DNA from: Bacteroidia bacterium
Lineage (GTDB): Bacteria; Bacteroidota; Bacteroidia; AKYH767-A; OLB10
DNA length: 42,986 nucleotides
Direction: 5' to 3'
Assembly (NCBI GenBank): GCA_020847635.1
Contig: JADLBQ010000050.1
Coordinates: 1 to 42,986 of the forward strand
In this document: positions 1 to 9,101 of the stretch, piece after piece
Numbering within the stretch: the stretch's first letter is position 1
Layout: each line of letters starts with the position of its first letter
The notes under the pieces: model-generated
Databases searched by the model: none
What the model saw: only the letters and a program-made list of their open reading frames with translations
What the model was told of the DNA's origin: nothing
Program-made: the position numbers and the translations under genes

Positions 1-3000
1 GTGATGCTACTGTGGATGACTGGCCATTCCCAAACGTCCAGGAATAAGACGGATTCTGAAGTGAATTCGATGTGTTGGTCAGCTGAACACTTAAGGGTGA
101 ACATCCCGATGCCGGTGTAGCTGTAAAACCAGCATCAGGTACCTTTTCAGCATCAATAACAGCAACCTGAAATGTATCCTGACAACCAAACTGATTATAG
201 GCAATTAAATAAACGTTAAACGTTCCCGGATTCTGATAAGTATAAACAGGATTTGTAGCTATAGAACTGTCACCGTTACCAAAATGCCATACCACACTAG
301 TGTACAAAGTTGATTGATTAATTAAGGAAACAGTCAAAGGGACACATTTTGATGCCGGAGTGATTAACTGACCCTGTGCAACAGGTGATGGATGAACGAC
401 AATCGGATCAGGATAAGTGTAATATGAAGTGCAACCTATCGAGTCAGTAGAAATGAGTGATACGGTATAACTTCCTGTATCAAGATAAGTATGTGTAGGG
501 TTTTGTAACGTAGAAATATAACCATCTCCAAAGTTCCATAACCAACTTGTAGCGCCTACCGATGAATCACTAAACTGTACAAAGGTATTCAGACAATTAT
601 TATTAGCGATCAGGCTAAAATAAGTATAGGTCCCCGGCACATAAATGTAATCTGTGTTAATTTTGGTAGCTGAACATCCCAATGAGTCCCAAATTGTAAG
701 TGAAACTGTGTAGTAACCAGGGATATTATAAATATGTGATGGGTTTTGAACTGTAGCTGAAGTCCCGTCACCAAAATCCCAATGCCATTGAACCGCTCCA
801 GTAGACAAATCATTAAATTGAACTAATGAAGGAGCACAAACTGCAACTGTTGGAGAATTGAAATCCGGCATTGGTTTTATTACATAAATTTTCTCAGGCA
901 ACAAAATAGTTGCAGTGCAGTTATTCATGCTGACAGTTAAGGTAACATTATAAACTCCTACTGATGTATAAGTATGGACGGGATTCTGCAGAGTTGAGGT
1001 GTTTCCATCTCCAAAATCCCAAAGCCATGAAAGAGCTCCCTGAGCAGATCCTGAAAAGGATGTAGAAAACGGGCTGCATCCGATTGTGTCAGAGACCGTT
1101 ACCGAAATATTAACCCCGGTAATATTCGGTTTGGATATTGTTTTTGTACAGCCATTATTATCAGTAATGGTAAGTGTAATTGGCCCTGAAGGTGGATAGT
1201 GAAAAACATGAGTTGGGTTCTGTAATGTGGAGGAATATCCATCTCCAAAATTCCAATACCATGAAACCGCATTCGTACTTAAATCAGTAAAGACTACTGT
1301 AACCGGATAACAAGTACCATTTGAAGAATAGGAGAAGTCAGCCTGAGCCTGCCTGACAATAATTATATTATTTTGAGTAACTGTTTTTGAACAACTGCCT
1401 CCAGAGGCAGTAAGTGTTACTGAATAGGTACCTGCAACATTATAGGTATGCACCGGATTCGGATCAGTTGATGACTGACCATCTCCAAAATCCCATAAAT
1501 AGTCAGTAGCTCCAGTCGATGTATTGTTAAACTGGACAGTTAATGAATCACAGCCGGTCAATGGGGCAACAGCTGTAAACCCGGCTACAATACCATAAAT
1601 TGCCTTAGGACTCGTTCGGAATGTATCAACACAGCCATTGATATCTGTTGTGATCAGAGAGATAACATAGCTGCCGGGTACTGAATAAGAATGTATGGGA
1701 TTGAGCAGGTTTGAAACAGGGCTGCCATCTCCAAAATTCCATGTCCAGGAAGTAAAAACAGCAGGATTATTAATATTAAACTGGATTGGATTGTTGGCAC
1801 AGTTATTAAAATTGGAAATCTGAATTGGGTTCTGCCTTCCAACGGTTACTGTTGTTGAAACTGTACTGACACATCCATTGATATCAGTAAGAGTAACACT
1901 AACCGTATATGTACCAGCCTGAGCAAATACATGAACAGGGTCTTTAGTAGTGTCTGGTGGTGTATTATCTCCGAAATTCCAGGTATATGAAACAACATTA
2001 GGAGTTAAATTATCAAAATGAAACTGAAACGGCTGACATCCGGAAGAAGATAATATTATTATTGAATCCGGAATGAATTCAGAGACCTGAATGATTGCAA
2101 ACGGATTAATGAGTTGCCTACACCGGTTAGGCATACTCCCGTAAAAACTAACAACATAAATTCCGGGCGTGGTATAGGTATAGGAAGTATTAGGAGTAAA
2201 AGCAGAATCCCCGTTTCCAAAAGTCCAGATAATTGTATCGCATCCCTGCAGAGGTGTAGTAAAGGAAATTCCATACGGAACACAGCCCGTAATTGTATCC
2301 GGAAGCGAATAATTGACATGACCCGGTAAGATCCGAATATGATTAACTTTAATGATTGAATCAACACAACCATTACTTGTTGTAATTACCAGTTTAACAG
2401 TGTAAAACCCATTTACAGTATATATATTAGTCGGGTATTGCTGAGTGGAAGTATTACCATCTCCGAAGTCCCAAAACCAGGCAACTGCTCCTGTATAATT
2501 ATAGGGTGAAAACATTACCGATAACGGAGCACATCCGGCACGTGGGCTGGCATTAAAGTTAACTATTCTGCCTGACAGGGAAATAACCTTACTAACGGAT
2601 GCTGAAGCTGAACAACCATTTGGTGAATAAGCTGTTAGTGTTACATTATAGGTTCCGGCTCCGCTATATGTATGGCTGGGATTGGGACTTGTTGAAGTAT
2701 TCCCGTCTCCAAAGTTCCATTGGTAATTTACTGCATTTGTACTTGTATTATTAAACTGAAAAGTCAGCATTGCACAGGAATCTGGTTGTGTGATATTGAA
2801 GGCTGCAACCGGTGTTGGATCTACCACAATAGCATTGGTATAAGTAGCTGTTCCATTACAACCGTTTGAAGTGGTAACAGTAAGCGTGATTGTATAGCTT
2901 CCGGGAGCATTATAGGTATGTGTCGGATGTTTCACATTTGAAACAGGTGAACCATCGCCAAAATTCCATATCCAGCTGGTTGCATTCTGAACCAATGCAT

Positions 3001-3886
3001 GAAATGTAGTAGTTAAGCTATCACAGCCCGTTAACTGGGTTGCCGAAAAATTAGGTACCAGCGTGTTTCCTATGTTAATATAATTTGTCTTTACAATTGT
3101 ATCTGAGCAACCAGCACCATTCGTACCGATCAGTGTTACTGTAAAGTTTCCGGTTGTTCCGTACGAATGAGAAGGATTTTGCTGAACAGAAGAAGAGCCG
3201 TCTCCGAAATCCCAGTACCATGAGCTTATACCGGTTCCGGAAGCACTAAATTGAAAAACATCATTACTGTCACAGGAAGAAGTGAAGCTAGCCGAAAGGC
3301 TAAATGATGGCTCTGGATAGATAGTGATATAATTGAGCCTGGTTTGGATTGTATTGCAGCCAAATCCATTGGTAGAAATTAGTTTAACCGTATAGGTCCC
3401 GGCATTTAAATAGGTATGTACCGGATTGATCTGGCTTGAAGAATTACCATCTCCAAAATCCCAGATATAAGAGATTGCTCCGGTTGATGTATTAGTAAAA
3501 GAAATTACGTTATCATTTTCACATCCGGATAAAGTGTTGGCTATAAAAGATGTTACTGGTGCGGGAATTGTGTGAATATAGTTTTGGGCGACCATTGTAT
3601 CCCGCTGACCTGTCAGGGTATTCGTAACAACGAGGGTCACCGTGAACATTCCCGGTGACAAATAAATGGTAGTTGGATTTTGCAAGGTTGAAGTATTTCC
3701 ATTCCCAAAATCCCAGAAATACTGATTTGCATTAATTGAATTATCAGTGAAATTAACGGTTAGCGGGACACATCCAGATGTCGGTGCTGCTGAGAATGAA
3801 GCCGTTACTTGTGCTCTTGCAGCAATTCCTGTAACTAATGCTACAAGCAGAATGAATATATGTTTCTTTTCAGATATTTTGTGCAT
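1..3886 (-). CDS. Giant PKD-repeat surface protein, N-terminal part (C-terminus outside window)
   Basis: Partial gene: 1295 codons are visible and the frame is open at the left edge. The start at 3886 gives a signal peptide (MHKISEKKHIFILLVALVTG, cleavage near ARAQ); an in-frame ATG at 3907 would add seven residues. After the signal come 16 tandem PKD domains of about 78-84 residues. Their W-x-F-G-[DN]-G cores sit at codons near 3713, 3461, 3212, 2966, 2717, 2471, 2225, 1979, 1739, 1493, 1253, 1019, 779, 536, 287 and 38, all in one frame. Most repeats read like WDFGDGN.S..QNP.HTY and carry two cysteines, one before the core (C-x-P) and one after it. PKD arrays are typical of extracellular adhesins and polymer-binding proteins of Bacteroidota, usually exported by T9SS. 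The sorting domain would lie beyond the window, so export by T9SS is inferred. No enzymatic domain is seen in this part. Confidence 0.9.
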   Translation of the reverse strand, partial: MHKISEKKHIFILLVALVTGIAARAQVTASFSAAPTSGCVPLTVNFTDNSINANQYFWDFGNGNTSTLQNPTTIYLSPGMFTVTLVVTNTLTGQRDTMVAQNYIHTIPAPVTSFIANTLSGCENDNVISFTNTSTGAISYIWDFGDGNSSSQINPVHTYLNAGTYTVKLISTNGFGCNTIQTRLNYITIYPEPSFSLSASFTSSCDSNDVFQFSASGTGISSWYWDFGDGSSSVQQNPSHSYGTTGNFTVTLIGTNGAGCSDTIVKTNYINIGNTLVPNFSATQLTGCDSLTTTFHALVQNATSWIWNFGDGSPVSNVKHPTHTYNAPGSYTITLTVTTSNGCNGTATYTNAIVVDPTPVAAFNITQPDSCAMLTFQFNNTSTNAVNYQWNFGDGNTSTSPNPSHTYSGAGTYNVTLTAYSPNGCSASASVSKVISLSGRIVNFNASPRAGCAPLSVMFSPYNYTGAVAWFWDFGDGNTSTQQYPTNIYTVNGFYTVKLVITTSNGCVDSIIKVNHIRILPGHVNYSLPDTITGCVPYGISFTTPLQGCDTIIWTFGNGDSAFTPNTSYTYTTPGIYVVSFYGSMPNRCRQLINPFAIIQVSEFIPDSIIILSSSGCQPFQFHFDNLTPNVVSYTWNFGDNTPPDTTKDPVHVFAQAGTYTVSVTLTDINGCVSTVSTTVTVGRQNPIQISNFNNCANNPIQFNINNPAVFTSWTWNFGDGSPVSNLLNPIHSYSVPGSYVISLITTDINGCVDTFRTSPKAIYGIVAGFTAVAPLTGCDSLTVQFNNTSTGATDYLWDFGDGQSSTDPNPVHTYNVAGTYSVTLTASGGSCSKTVTQNNIIIVRQAQADFSYSSNGTCYPVTVVFTDLSTNAVSWYWNFGDGYSSTLQNPTHVFHYPPSGPITLTITDNNGCTKTISKPNITGVNISVTVSDTIGCSPFSTSFSGSAQGALSWLWDFGDGNTSTLQNPVHTYTSVGVYNVTLTVSMNNCTATILLPEKIYVIKPMPDFNSPTVAVCAPSLVQFNDLSTGAVQWHWDFGDGTSATVQNPSHIYNIPGYYTVSLTIWDSLGCSATKINTDYIYVPGTYTYFSLIANNNCLNTFVQFSDSSVGATSWLWNFGDGYISTLQNPTHTYLDTGSYTVSLISTDSIGCTSYYTYPDPIVVHPSPVAQGQLITPASKCVPLTVSLINQSTLYTSVVWHFGNGDSSIATNPVYTYQNPGTFNVYLIAYNQFGCQDTFQVAVIDAEKVPDAGFTATPASGCSPLSVQLTNTSNSLQNPSYSWTFGNGQSSTVAS

Positions 3887-3959
3887 GTGCCAACGAATGC
3901 AAAGCATGTTTAAAAGTTAATTAGACTTTGACAAGACCAGTTGAAATTCTTAGAATTTC

Positions 3960-4595
3960 TTACTGACCGGTTTTTGATTCTGTTTTTCCTTTTGCGTAAT
4001 TCATTTTCGGGTTATAGCTTGCATCCATATTTATTACCGCATTAGCCGCACTGTAAAATTGCATGCCGTCACGGGTAATTTTCTTGACCCTGTAATAAGC
4101 AAAACCTTCAGGAGGAGTTTCATCCATCCAACTGTAAAACAGTTCGATCTCTGTTCCAATACCCTCCTTCACACCTATCGAAGTATAATCATTGCCATCT
4201 TGCGAACGTTCAATGATATAAATACAGTCTGCAGGTTCATTGCGGGCAGTCCAGTTAAGAAAAACTTTCCCGGAATTATAAATGGTTGTATACTTAGTAA
4301 TCGTTCCTGTTGATGAAGAAGAAGAGGTAACCCCAGGATTCTCACTATAAACCCTTTGACCAAACGCAACTGAAACGGTTAACATAGCAATCATAAAAAC
4401 AACTGCATACATAAGAAAGAGAAACTTAAAGGCATTTCCGCTTTCACCATCCCGGTTGTAATATCTTCTTGGTTTGGCATACATAACAAACCGATTCTGC
4501 CGAATCAGTTTGTAGAATTCAGCATTGTTGGCAGAGTCATTCATATCCATTGAATTTATGTTGATTAAGTTAATTGAGTTTTTTCCGGAATTCAT
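3960..4595 (-). CDS. Hypothetical membrane-anchored protein with a FnIII-like region
   Basis: The 211-residue product is not recognised. It has a polar, Asn-rich N-terminus of about 55 residues, one hydrophobic segment at about 57-80 (FKFLFLMYAVVFMIAMLTVS), a Ser/Thr-rich linker, and a beta-rich region at about 105-190. Residues such as KVFLNWTARNEPADCIYIIE and YYRVKKI resemble the fibronectin type III-like strands seen just before T9SS sorting domains in this phylum. No sorting domain follows. An internal Met at residue 38 or 54 could be the true start, which would turn the hydrophobic stretch into a signal peptide ending near FGQ. It lies 73 bases upstream of the PKD giant on the same strand, so co-expression is possible. 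Function unknown. Confidence 0.7.
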   Translation of the reverse strand: MNSGKNSINLININSMDMNDSANNAEFYKLIRQNRFVMYAKPRRYYNRDGESGNAFKFLFLMYAVVFMIAMLTVSVAFGQRVYSENPGVTSSSSSTGTITKYTTIYNSGKVFLNWTARNEPADCIYIIERSQDGNDYTSIGVKEGIGTEIELFYSWMDETPPEGFAYYRVKKITRDGMQFYSAANAVINMDASYNPKMNYAKGKTESKTGQ

Positions 4596-4915
4596 GTTTT
4601 ATAGTTTCTAATATTTCCAATGCAAGATTTCTGAGCATCTTACGAACAATAGCCATTACGGTTACATTGAAGTCAAAACAATTTCCTGATTCTTCAAGAT
4701 CTTTCATCCGATTTTTTGTTTTGAGTTGCTCATTTTTAAAGCCGGTTATACTAAAAATGACCCAATAAGGTTATGATTTGCCTCTCCTTTAGAATTTTGT
4801 TATCGTATCCGGCTATTCAGGAAGCAGAGCACGTTTATGTTGCTAGCCAACAGCATCCAGAAACCTTTTATTCCATCCTATCGTTAGAAAACCCTGAAAA
4901 ATCAATAAACATCCC
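4596..4915. other. Divergent intergenic region, no recognisable feature
   Basis: These 320 bases separate two divergent genes and should hold both promoters. I find no exact TAnnTTTG element, no convincing hairpin terminator and no small RNA signature. A short frame at 4574-4768 has no features of a real gene. Confidence 0.5.
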
Positions 4916-6373
4916 ATGAACGTTTTGAATAAAACAATTAAAAAACTTACAACAGAAGAATATCAACAACTCATTCAGCTGATCTCTGGCGGAAGACAGA
5001 ACAAGCCCTTTAAGGTACTCGAAGCAGCACGACATACTAATAAAACAGATAATGAAATGATGAGAGAACTTGAAGTGAGTCCAAGTGCCTATTATACTTT
5101 AAAATCACGGTTAAATGATAAGATAGCTTCATTGTTTGCTCAAAACACAAAAAGTCCGGTTAATATTCTAATGGACGAAGTAACCCGTGTTCCTGCACAT
5201 TTGTACGGAACCAACCGTGAATTTTCAATCAGGGCATTAACTGATCTTCAAAAGCAACTCATCGAATATGATCTTTCTGCTGAGCTTATTGTTGTTTATA
5301 AGACACTTGCTCAACTATCCTTATATACTGAGAATTATAATCATTATTTCAGGCTTTATGAAAAACATGTTGCCTATTCCCTGGCAGTTGGTAAAGCAGA
5401 AGATATTTTTTATCGTTTTCTCCAGAAGCTGGGAATGTACCTGATCAGCAATTCAGATAAAGAATATGATGACCTGATACTAATGAAAAGAGAATTATTT
5501 AACATCTGTGAACTTTATAATTCACACCGACTGACAGTCTTTCAATCCATTGCCAATATTTATTGGCAATGTGGATTACCTGAGAAAAAAGATGGGCTCA
5601 AAAAGAAAGAAATTGAAATAGAGCAACAGATTCAGCATTTAGAAGCAATTTTTGAAAAATACAATCAGGATACGCTTTATCAGAACATCAATTTCATTAT
5701 CCCATTTCTTTACTTCGAGTTTTACCAGAAAGCAGGCAACCAGGTTAAAGCCGATTTTTATTATGCACAGGCAAAAAAAAATATTCCGGAAATCTGCAGC
5801 AAACATTTTCATAACTTTATTGTCATTCAGTTTCTGAATTCCAAGATTGACAAGTTTCTTACTGATCATTCTGAAACAACCTTAAGTGAGTTAAATGATC
5901 TATTAGTGAGTCAGATGGATATCAGCGTTTCCGAATGCTATCATCTTATTTCCTTTAACAGATTTCTTGCAATCGGAAAGTTTTACAACCATGACTATAA
6001 TGGAGCAGCGAAGACGCTTAATCAACTCAGAAACACCCTATCCATGAAGAAATTCAAAATTGCCGATGTGGAGTGCCGGTTATTTCAGGCTTTACAATAT
6101 TGCATTCTTAATGAAGATGGATTATGCCAGCAAATCATTTCAAGTTTACGGAGGCAATTAATGGAAGAAGAGGATCAATGGAAATCAGCCCTCACCTTCA
6201 TGAAACTGTTAAAAACAGCTTTAAAGGCAATTGACCTGCGCAAAAAGAATAAACGAATCCACTCCTTATGGGAACAGTTTCAATCTGAAAATACAGGTAA
6301 AAACGCTATCCTTAAATTTGTCAGATTAGATGAATCAATGATTCGAAGAATGAGTAACCCAATTAAAAACTGA
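4916..6373 (+). CDS. Unrecognised cytosolic helical protein with HTH-like N-terminus
   Basis: The 485-residue product has no signal peptide or membrane segment. Residues about 43-72 (NKTDNEMMRELEVSPSAYYT, then LKSRLNDKI) look like a helix-turn-helix, a resemblance by eye only. The rest is almost entirely alpha-helical with amphipathic pairs, many Tyr/Leu/Phe residues and the spacing of divergent TPR-like repeats (for example around AAKTLNQLRNTLSMKKF). I recognise no enzyme motif. An HTH plus helical-repeat layout would suit a scaffold or transcriptional regulator, but that is inference. The 3' end overlaps the convergent receiver gene by 11 bases. A nine-A run at about 5773-5781 lies inside the coding sequence. 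Confidence 0.85.
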   Translation: MNVLNKTIKKLTTEEYQQLIQLISGGRQNKPFKVLEAARHTNKTDNEMMRELEVSPSAYYTLKSRLNDKIASLFAQNTKSPVNILMDEVTRVPAHLYGTNREFSIRALTDLQKQLIEYDLSAELIVVYKTLAQLSLYTENYNHYFRLYEKHVAYSLAVGKAEDIFYRFLQKLGMYLISNSDKEYDDLILMKRELFNICELYNSHRLTVFQSIANIYWQCGLPEKKDGLKKKEIEIEQQIQHLEAIFEKYNQDTLYQNINFIIPFLYFEFYQKAGNQVKADFYYAQAKKNIPEICSKHFHNFIVIQFLNSKIDKFLTDHSETTLSELNDLLVSQMDISVSECYHLISFNRFLAIGKFYNHDYNGAAKTLNQLRNTLSMKKFKIADVECRLFQALQYCILNEDGLCQQIISSLRRQLMEEEDQWKSALTFMKLLKTALKAIDLRKKNKRIHSLWEQFQSENTGKNAILKFVRLDESMIRRMSNPIKN

Positions 6374-6752
6374 TAGCCTCCAGGTATTTCTCGCTTAAGG
6401 GCTTATTAATATAGCGAATCACATAAGGATTGGAGGATGCCTTATTGATATCTTCAGGGCTGATTGAAGCACTCAGTACAACCACTTTACTTCTCTTTTT
6501 AATCTCATCCTGAAATTGATTAAATTCATCAAGGAAGGCAAACCCATCCTTAACCGGCATAGTCAGATCAAGAAAAATTACATGCGGGATATTTTCTGGT
6601 GCAGAGGTTCTTAAAAATTCCAGTGCATCATCACAGGAGGTTTTGACAATGACTTGCTCAGCAAATCCGGATGTCTGGATAATCCTCTCATTTATGAAAT
6701 TATCAATTTCATTATCATCAATCAGCAAAACAGAAGAAAATCGATACGTCAT
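6363..6752 (-). CDS. Stand-alone response regulator receiver protein
   Basis: The 129-residue product is a complete CheY-like receiver domain without an output domain. The acidic pair is D12-D13 (LLIDDNEIDN), the phosphoacceptor is D62 (VIFLDLTMPVKDGF), the switch serine is S94 (VVLSAS) and the conserved lysine is K117 (NKP). The DNEIDNFINE start is typical of Bacteroidota single-domain receivers that relay phosphate or act by protein contact. No kinase is adjacent; the nearest is at 25.9 kb, and partnership with it is unproven. It starts 22 bases after the 3' end of tRNA-Phe on the same strand, so it may be expressed from the tRNA promoter. Its 3' end overlaps the convergent helical protein gene by 11 bases. 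Confidence 0.93.
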   Translation of the reverse strand: MTYRFSSVLLIDDNEIDNFINERIIQTSGFAEQVIVKTSCDDALEFLRTSAPENIPHVIFLDLTMPVKDGFAFLDEFNQFQDEIKKRSKVVVLSASISPEDINKASSNPYVIRYINKPLSEKYLEAISF

Positions 6753-6774
6753 TGTAGCTGCTGTTTACAGGTTG

Positions 6775-6847
6775 TGGTGACAGGTGGAATCGAACCACCG
6801 ACACAAGGATTTTCAGTCCTTTGCTCTACCGACTGAGCTATGTCACC
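6775..6847 (-). tRNA. tRNA-Phe (anticodon GAA)
   Basis: The minus strand folds as a complete 73-nt cloverleaf. The acceptor stem is GGTGACA/TGTCACC with discriminator A; the D arm is GCTC/GAGC; the anticodon stem is AAGGA/TCCTT around loop CTGAAAA (anticodon GAA); the variable loop is GTGTC; the T arm is GGTGG/CCACC around TTCGATT. CCA is not encoded and must be added after transcription. Confidence 0.97.
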
Positions 6848-6987
6848 AACAAGTCTCTGAATGAATCAGTCCTTAAATTCGAGCGCAAACCTAAATTATT
6901 TTTTTAAGATTTTTGGCTTCTTTCAGATTTCAGTAAAAATTTATTCAGTTCTCTGAATAATTGCTTTTACTTTACGGTCTGTAAACC

Positions 6988-7707
6988 ATGAATTTACTAA
7001 TTGACTCAGGCAACACCTGCATTAAAACTGCAGGATTTACCGGCAGAAAGATGGTATTTGTTAAAGTTTTTAACCATGAAGATTCGCGAGGTTTGGTTAA
7101 GTTACTAAAATCACAAGCATTTAATACCATTATGGTTTCAGATGTAGGTAATACGCTGAACAAACCGGTTTTCAAAGGAATTAAAATCCAAAAGCTGCAT
7201 TCGGGAATTCCACTCCCGGTTAAGTTAAATTACCGGCCAAAATCAAATTTAGGTCAAGACCGTATCTGCAATGCAGCGGCTGCATCCTTTCTATTCCCTA
7301 AGAATCCTGTACTGATTATTGATTGTGGTTCTTGCCTGAAGACCGACCTGGTCATTAATTCTGAATTTACAGGAGGTTCCATTTCTCCGGGCTTAAGCAT
7401 GCGTTACCGTTCTCTTCATGAGTTTACTGCTGCACTCCCCCAATTAAAGCCTGTTAAAAACTTTAAGCATTTAGGGAATTCTACTGAATCTTCTATCACC
7501 AGTGGCGTTCAGGCCGGAATGGTTGCTGAGATTGAGGCAAAAATTAAATTTGTCAGGCAGCAATCAAAATCACTTAAAATAATATTAACCGGAGGTGACT
7601 GGCATTTCTTTGTGAATCAGCTCAAAAGTGTCATATTTGTCGCCCCGGAGTTAACCCTCATTGGATTAAATGAAATTTTACTATACAACCTCAGTTCCAG
7701 CAAATAA
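6988..7707 (+). CDS. coaX: Type III pantothenate kinase
   Basis: The enzyme phosphorylates pantothenate with ATP, the first step of coenzyme A synthesis, in the cytoplasm. The 239-residue length is normal for the family. ASKHA-fold motifs are present: DSGNTCIK at residues 6-13 (phosphate 1, D6), the GQDR motif at 89-92, DCGSCLKTD at 112-120 with the catalytic Asp at 112, GGSISPG at 129-135, and TGGD at 201-204. The phosphate-2 motif reads GSC where GTA or GTC is more usual, a mild departure. The downstream barrel gene starts 38 bases before this gene ends, so the two are probably translated from one message. A weak promoter-like TACTTTAC lies about 15 bases upstream. Confidence 0.93.
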   Translation: MNLLIDSGNTCIKTAGFTGRKMVFVKVFNHEDSRGLVKLLKSQAFNTIMVSDVGNTLNKPVFKGIKIQKLHSGIPLPVKLNYRPKSNLGQDRICNAAAASFLFPKNPVLIIDCGSCLKTDLVINSEFTGGSISPGLSMRYRSLHEFTAALPQLKPVKNFKHLGNSTESSITSGVQAGMVAEIEAKIKFVRQQSKSLKIILTGGDWHFFVNQLKSVIFVAPELTLIGLNEILLYNLSSSK

Positions 7708-9085
7708 CCTTTTCATTTTGCTTTACATTCTTTTTTTAGTTCCACAACTCTCGTATTCGCAAGGAGGTTCAGGTTCTCCGTATGCCCGTTTTGGAATTGG
7801 GATACTCTCCTTTCAAGGATCTGTAAAGCAAATTGGCATGGGGAAGAGCGGAATTGCAGGCTATTCTTTTGACCAGGTGAATCTTTTAAATCCCGCTGCC
7901 CTTGGGTATGATACGATAACAACTTTTGAAGCCGGATTAAATGCAGAAATGTACAGGCTAAAATCATCTGCTGTTTCACAAAGTGGAAATGATGTTTCAC
8001 TAAATTATTTTAGTATGGCCTTTCCATTGGTAAAACGGAATACTTCCTTGGGATTCGGAATTCTGCCATTCAGCAGCATGGATTTTGAATCATCCAATAT
8101 TACTTCATCAGGAGCATGTAATTGCGGAAACATTAAAAACAGTTATACCGGTGATGGTGGTGTTAACCGGTTTTTTCTGTCTCTGGGATATACTCCTTTT
8201 GGAAAAAAGTCAATGCAGTTTTATTCTTCTGAGAATTACAGAAGATGGACTGACCTGAATGATTCTATTTCTTCTGAGAATGAAGTTAAAAAATTTCGTT
8301 TCATTGAAGGCTTCTCGTTCGGTTTGAATTCTTCCTGGTTATTCGGTACCCTTGATTATTCGCGTGCCGTAACTTTTATTGATTCTACTGCATTTATTGC
8401 AAACCGAAAATCTTCCGGCTCAACCCTGGGCGATTTTTATTTTGAAGCCGGTATTCATTATCATTTTACCAATAAAAAAGGAATCACATTTGCAACCGGA
8501 GCAGTTCTTATTCCTGAACAAAAGATAAAAACTTCATTTAACTCTATCTGGTATAATTTCAGAGAATCCGGTTCTTTTGAAAATATCAGAGATACCGTTG
8601 AAATCATAACAGATAAGAAAAGTACAACTATTTTCCCTACCGGTTATTCAGTTGGAATTATGATCAGTAAACAAAACAAATGGTCATTTACTGTTGATTA
8701 CTCAGCCAGGCAGTGGAACAACTTTCTTTCTGATATTGACGAGACAAGACTTAAAAACAGTTATTCAATTACAGCAGGTACAGAGTTTACACCAAATGTT
8801 AAAAGCCTCAACTACATGAACAAGATAAATTATAGGGCAGGTTTTTATTATCATTCATCGTACCTTCAGCTAAATCAAACAGATATCCTAGATGTTGGCA
8901 TTTCCTTTGGCTTAGGTTTACCATTAATCAAGAAAGACCGAATTCAGAGAACCATGATTCAGATCGGTATAGAAGCTGGCAAGGCAGGGACCACTCAAAA
9001 CAACCTCTTAGAACAGGATTATATCCGGTTTTATTTTGGAGTTACACTCAATGAATTCTGGTTCTTTAAAAGAAAATATGAATAA
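7670..9085 (+). CDS. Outer-membrane beta-barrel protein (hypothetical)
   Basis: The 471-residue product starts with a signal peptide (NNLFILLYILFLVPQLSYSQ). The mature part opens with GSGSPYARFGIGILSFQG and VNLLNPAALGYD, the pattern of FadL/PorV-like Bacteroidota barrels whose N-terminus names an inner plug and first strands. Alternating aromatic and polar strands continue to a C-terminus ending in an amphipathic strand with aromatics (YIRFYFGVTLNEFWFFKRKYE, in two parts). The substrate is unknown. The start lies inside coaX (38-base overlap), which is long but supported by the signal peptide. A TPR protein follows 16 bases downstream, suggesting a three-gene operon. Confidence 0.85.
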   Translation: MKFYYTTSVPANNLFILLYILFLVPQLSYSQGGSGSPYARFGIGILSFQGSVKQIGMGKSGIAGYSFDQVNLLNPAALGYDTITTFEAGLNAEMYRLKSSAVSQSGNDVSLNYFSMAFPLVKRNTSLGFGILPFSSMDFESSNITSSGACNCGNIKNSYTGDGGVNRFFLSLGYTPFGKKSMQFYSSENYRRWTDLNDSISSENEVKKFRFIEGFSFGLNSSWLFGTLDYSRAVTFIDSTAFIANRKSSGSTLGDFYFEAGIHYHFTNKKGITFATGAVLIPEQKIKTSFNSIWYNFRESGSFENIRDTVEIITDKKSTTIFPTGYSVGIMISKQNKWSFTVDYSARQWNNFLSDIDETRLKNSYSITAGTEFTPNVKSLNYMNKINYRAGFYYHSSYLQLNQTDILDVGISFGLGLPLIKKDRIQRTMIQIGIEAGKAGTTQNNLLEQDYIRFYFGVTLNEFWFFKRKYE

Positions 9086-9101
9086 TCCAAGTTTTATTAC
9101 T

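Noticed and set aside
2059-2373. Short minus-strand frames within the PKD gene (also 610-813, 1654-1842)
   Set aside because: They lie in another frame of the PKD gene and have low-complexity products with no family features.
1-3886. Regularly spaced repeats resembling a CRISPR array or DNA satellite
   Set aside because: The roughly 240-base period is coding: all 16 cores fall in one frame as PKD domains, and repeats diverge at DNA level.
5773-5781. Nine-A run in the helical protein gene as a phase-variation tract
   Set aside because: A-runs of this length are expected in AT-rich DNA encoding Lys/Asn; unlike the G9 tract it is not at a key site.
6775-6847. tRNA gene as an integration site (attB)
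   Set aside because: No integrase, direct repeat of the tRNA 3' end or foreign gene lies nearby.
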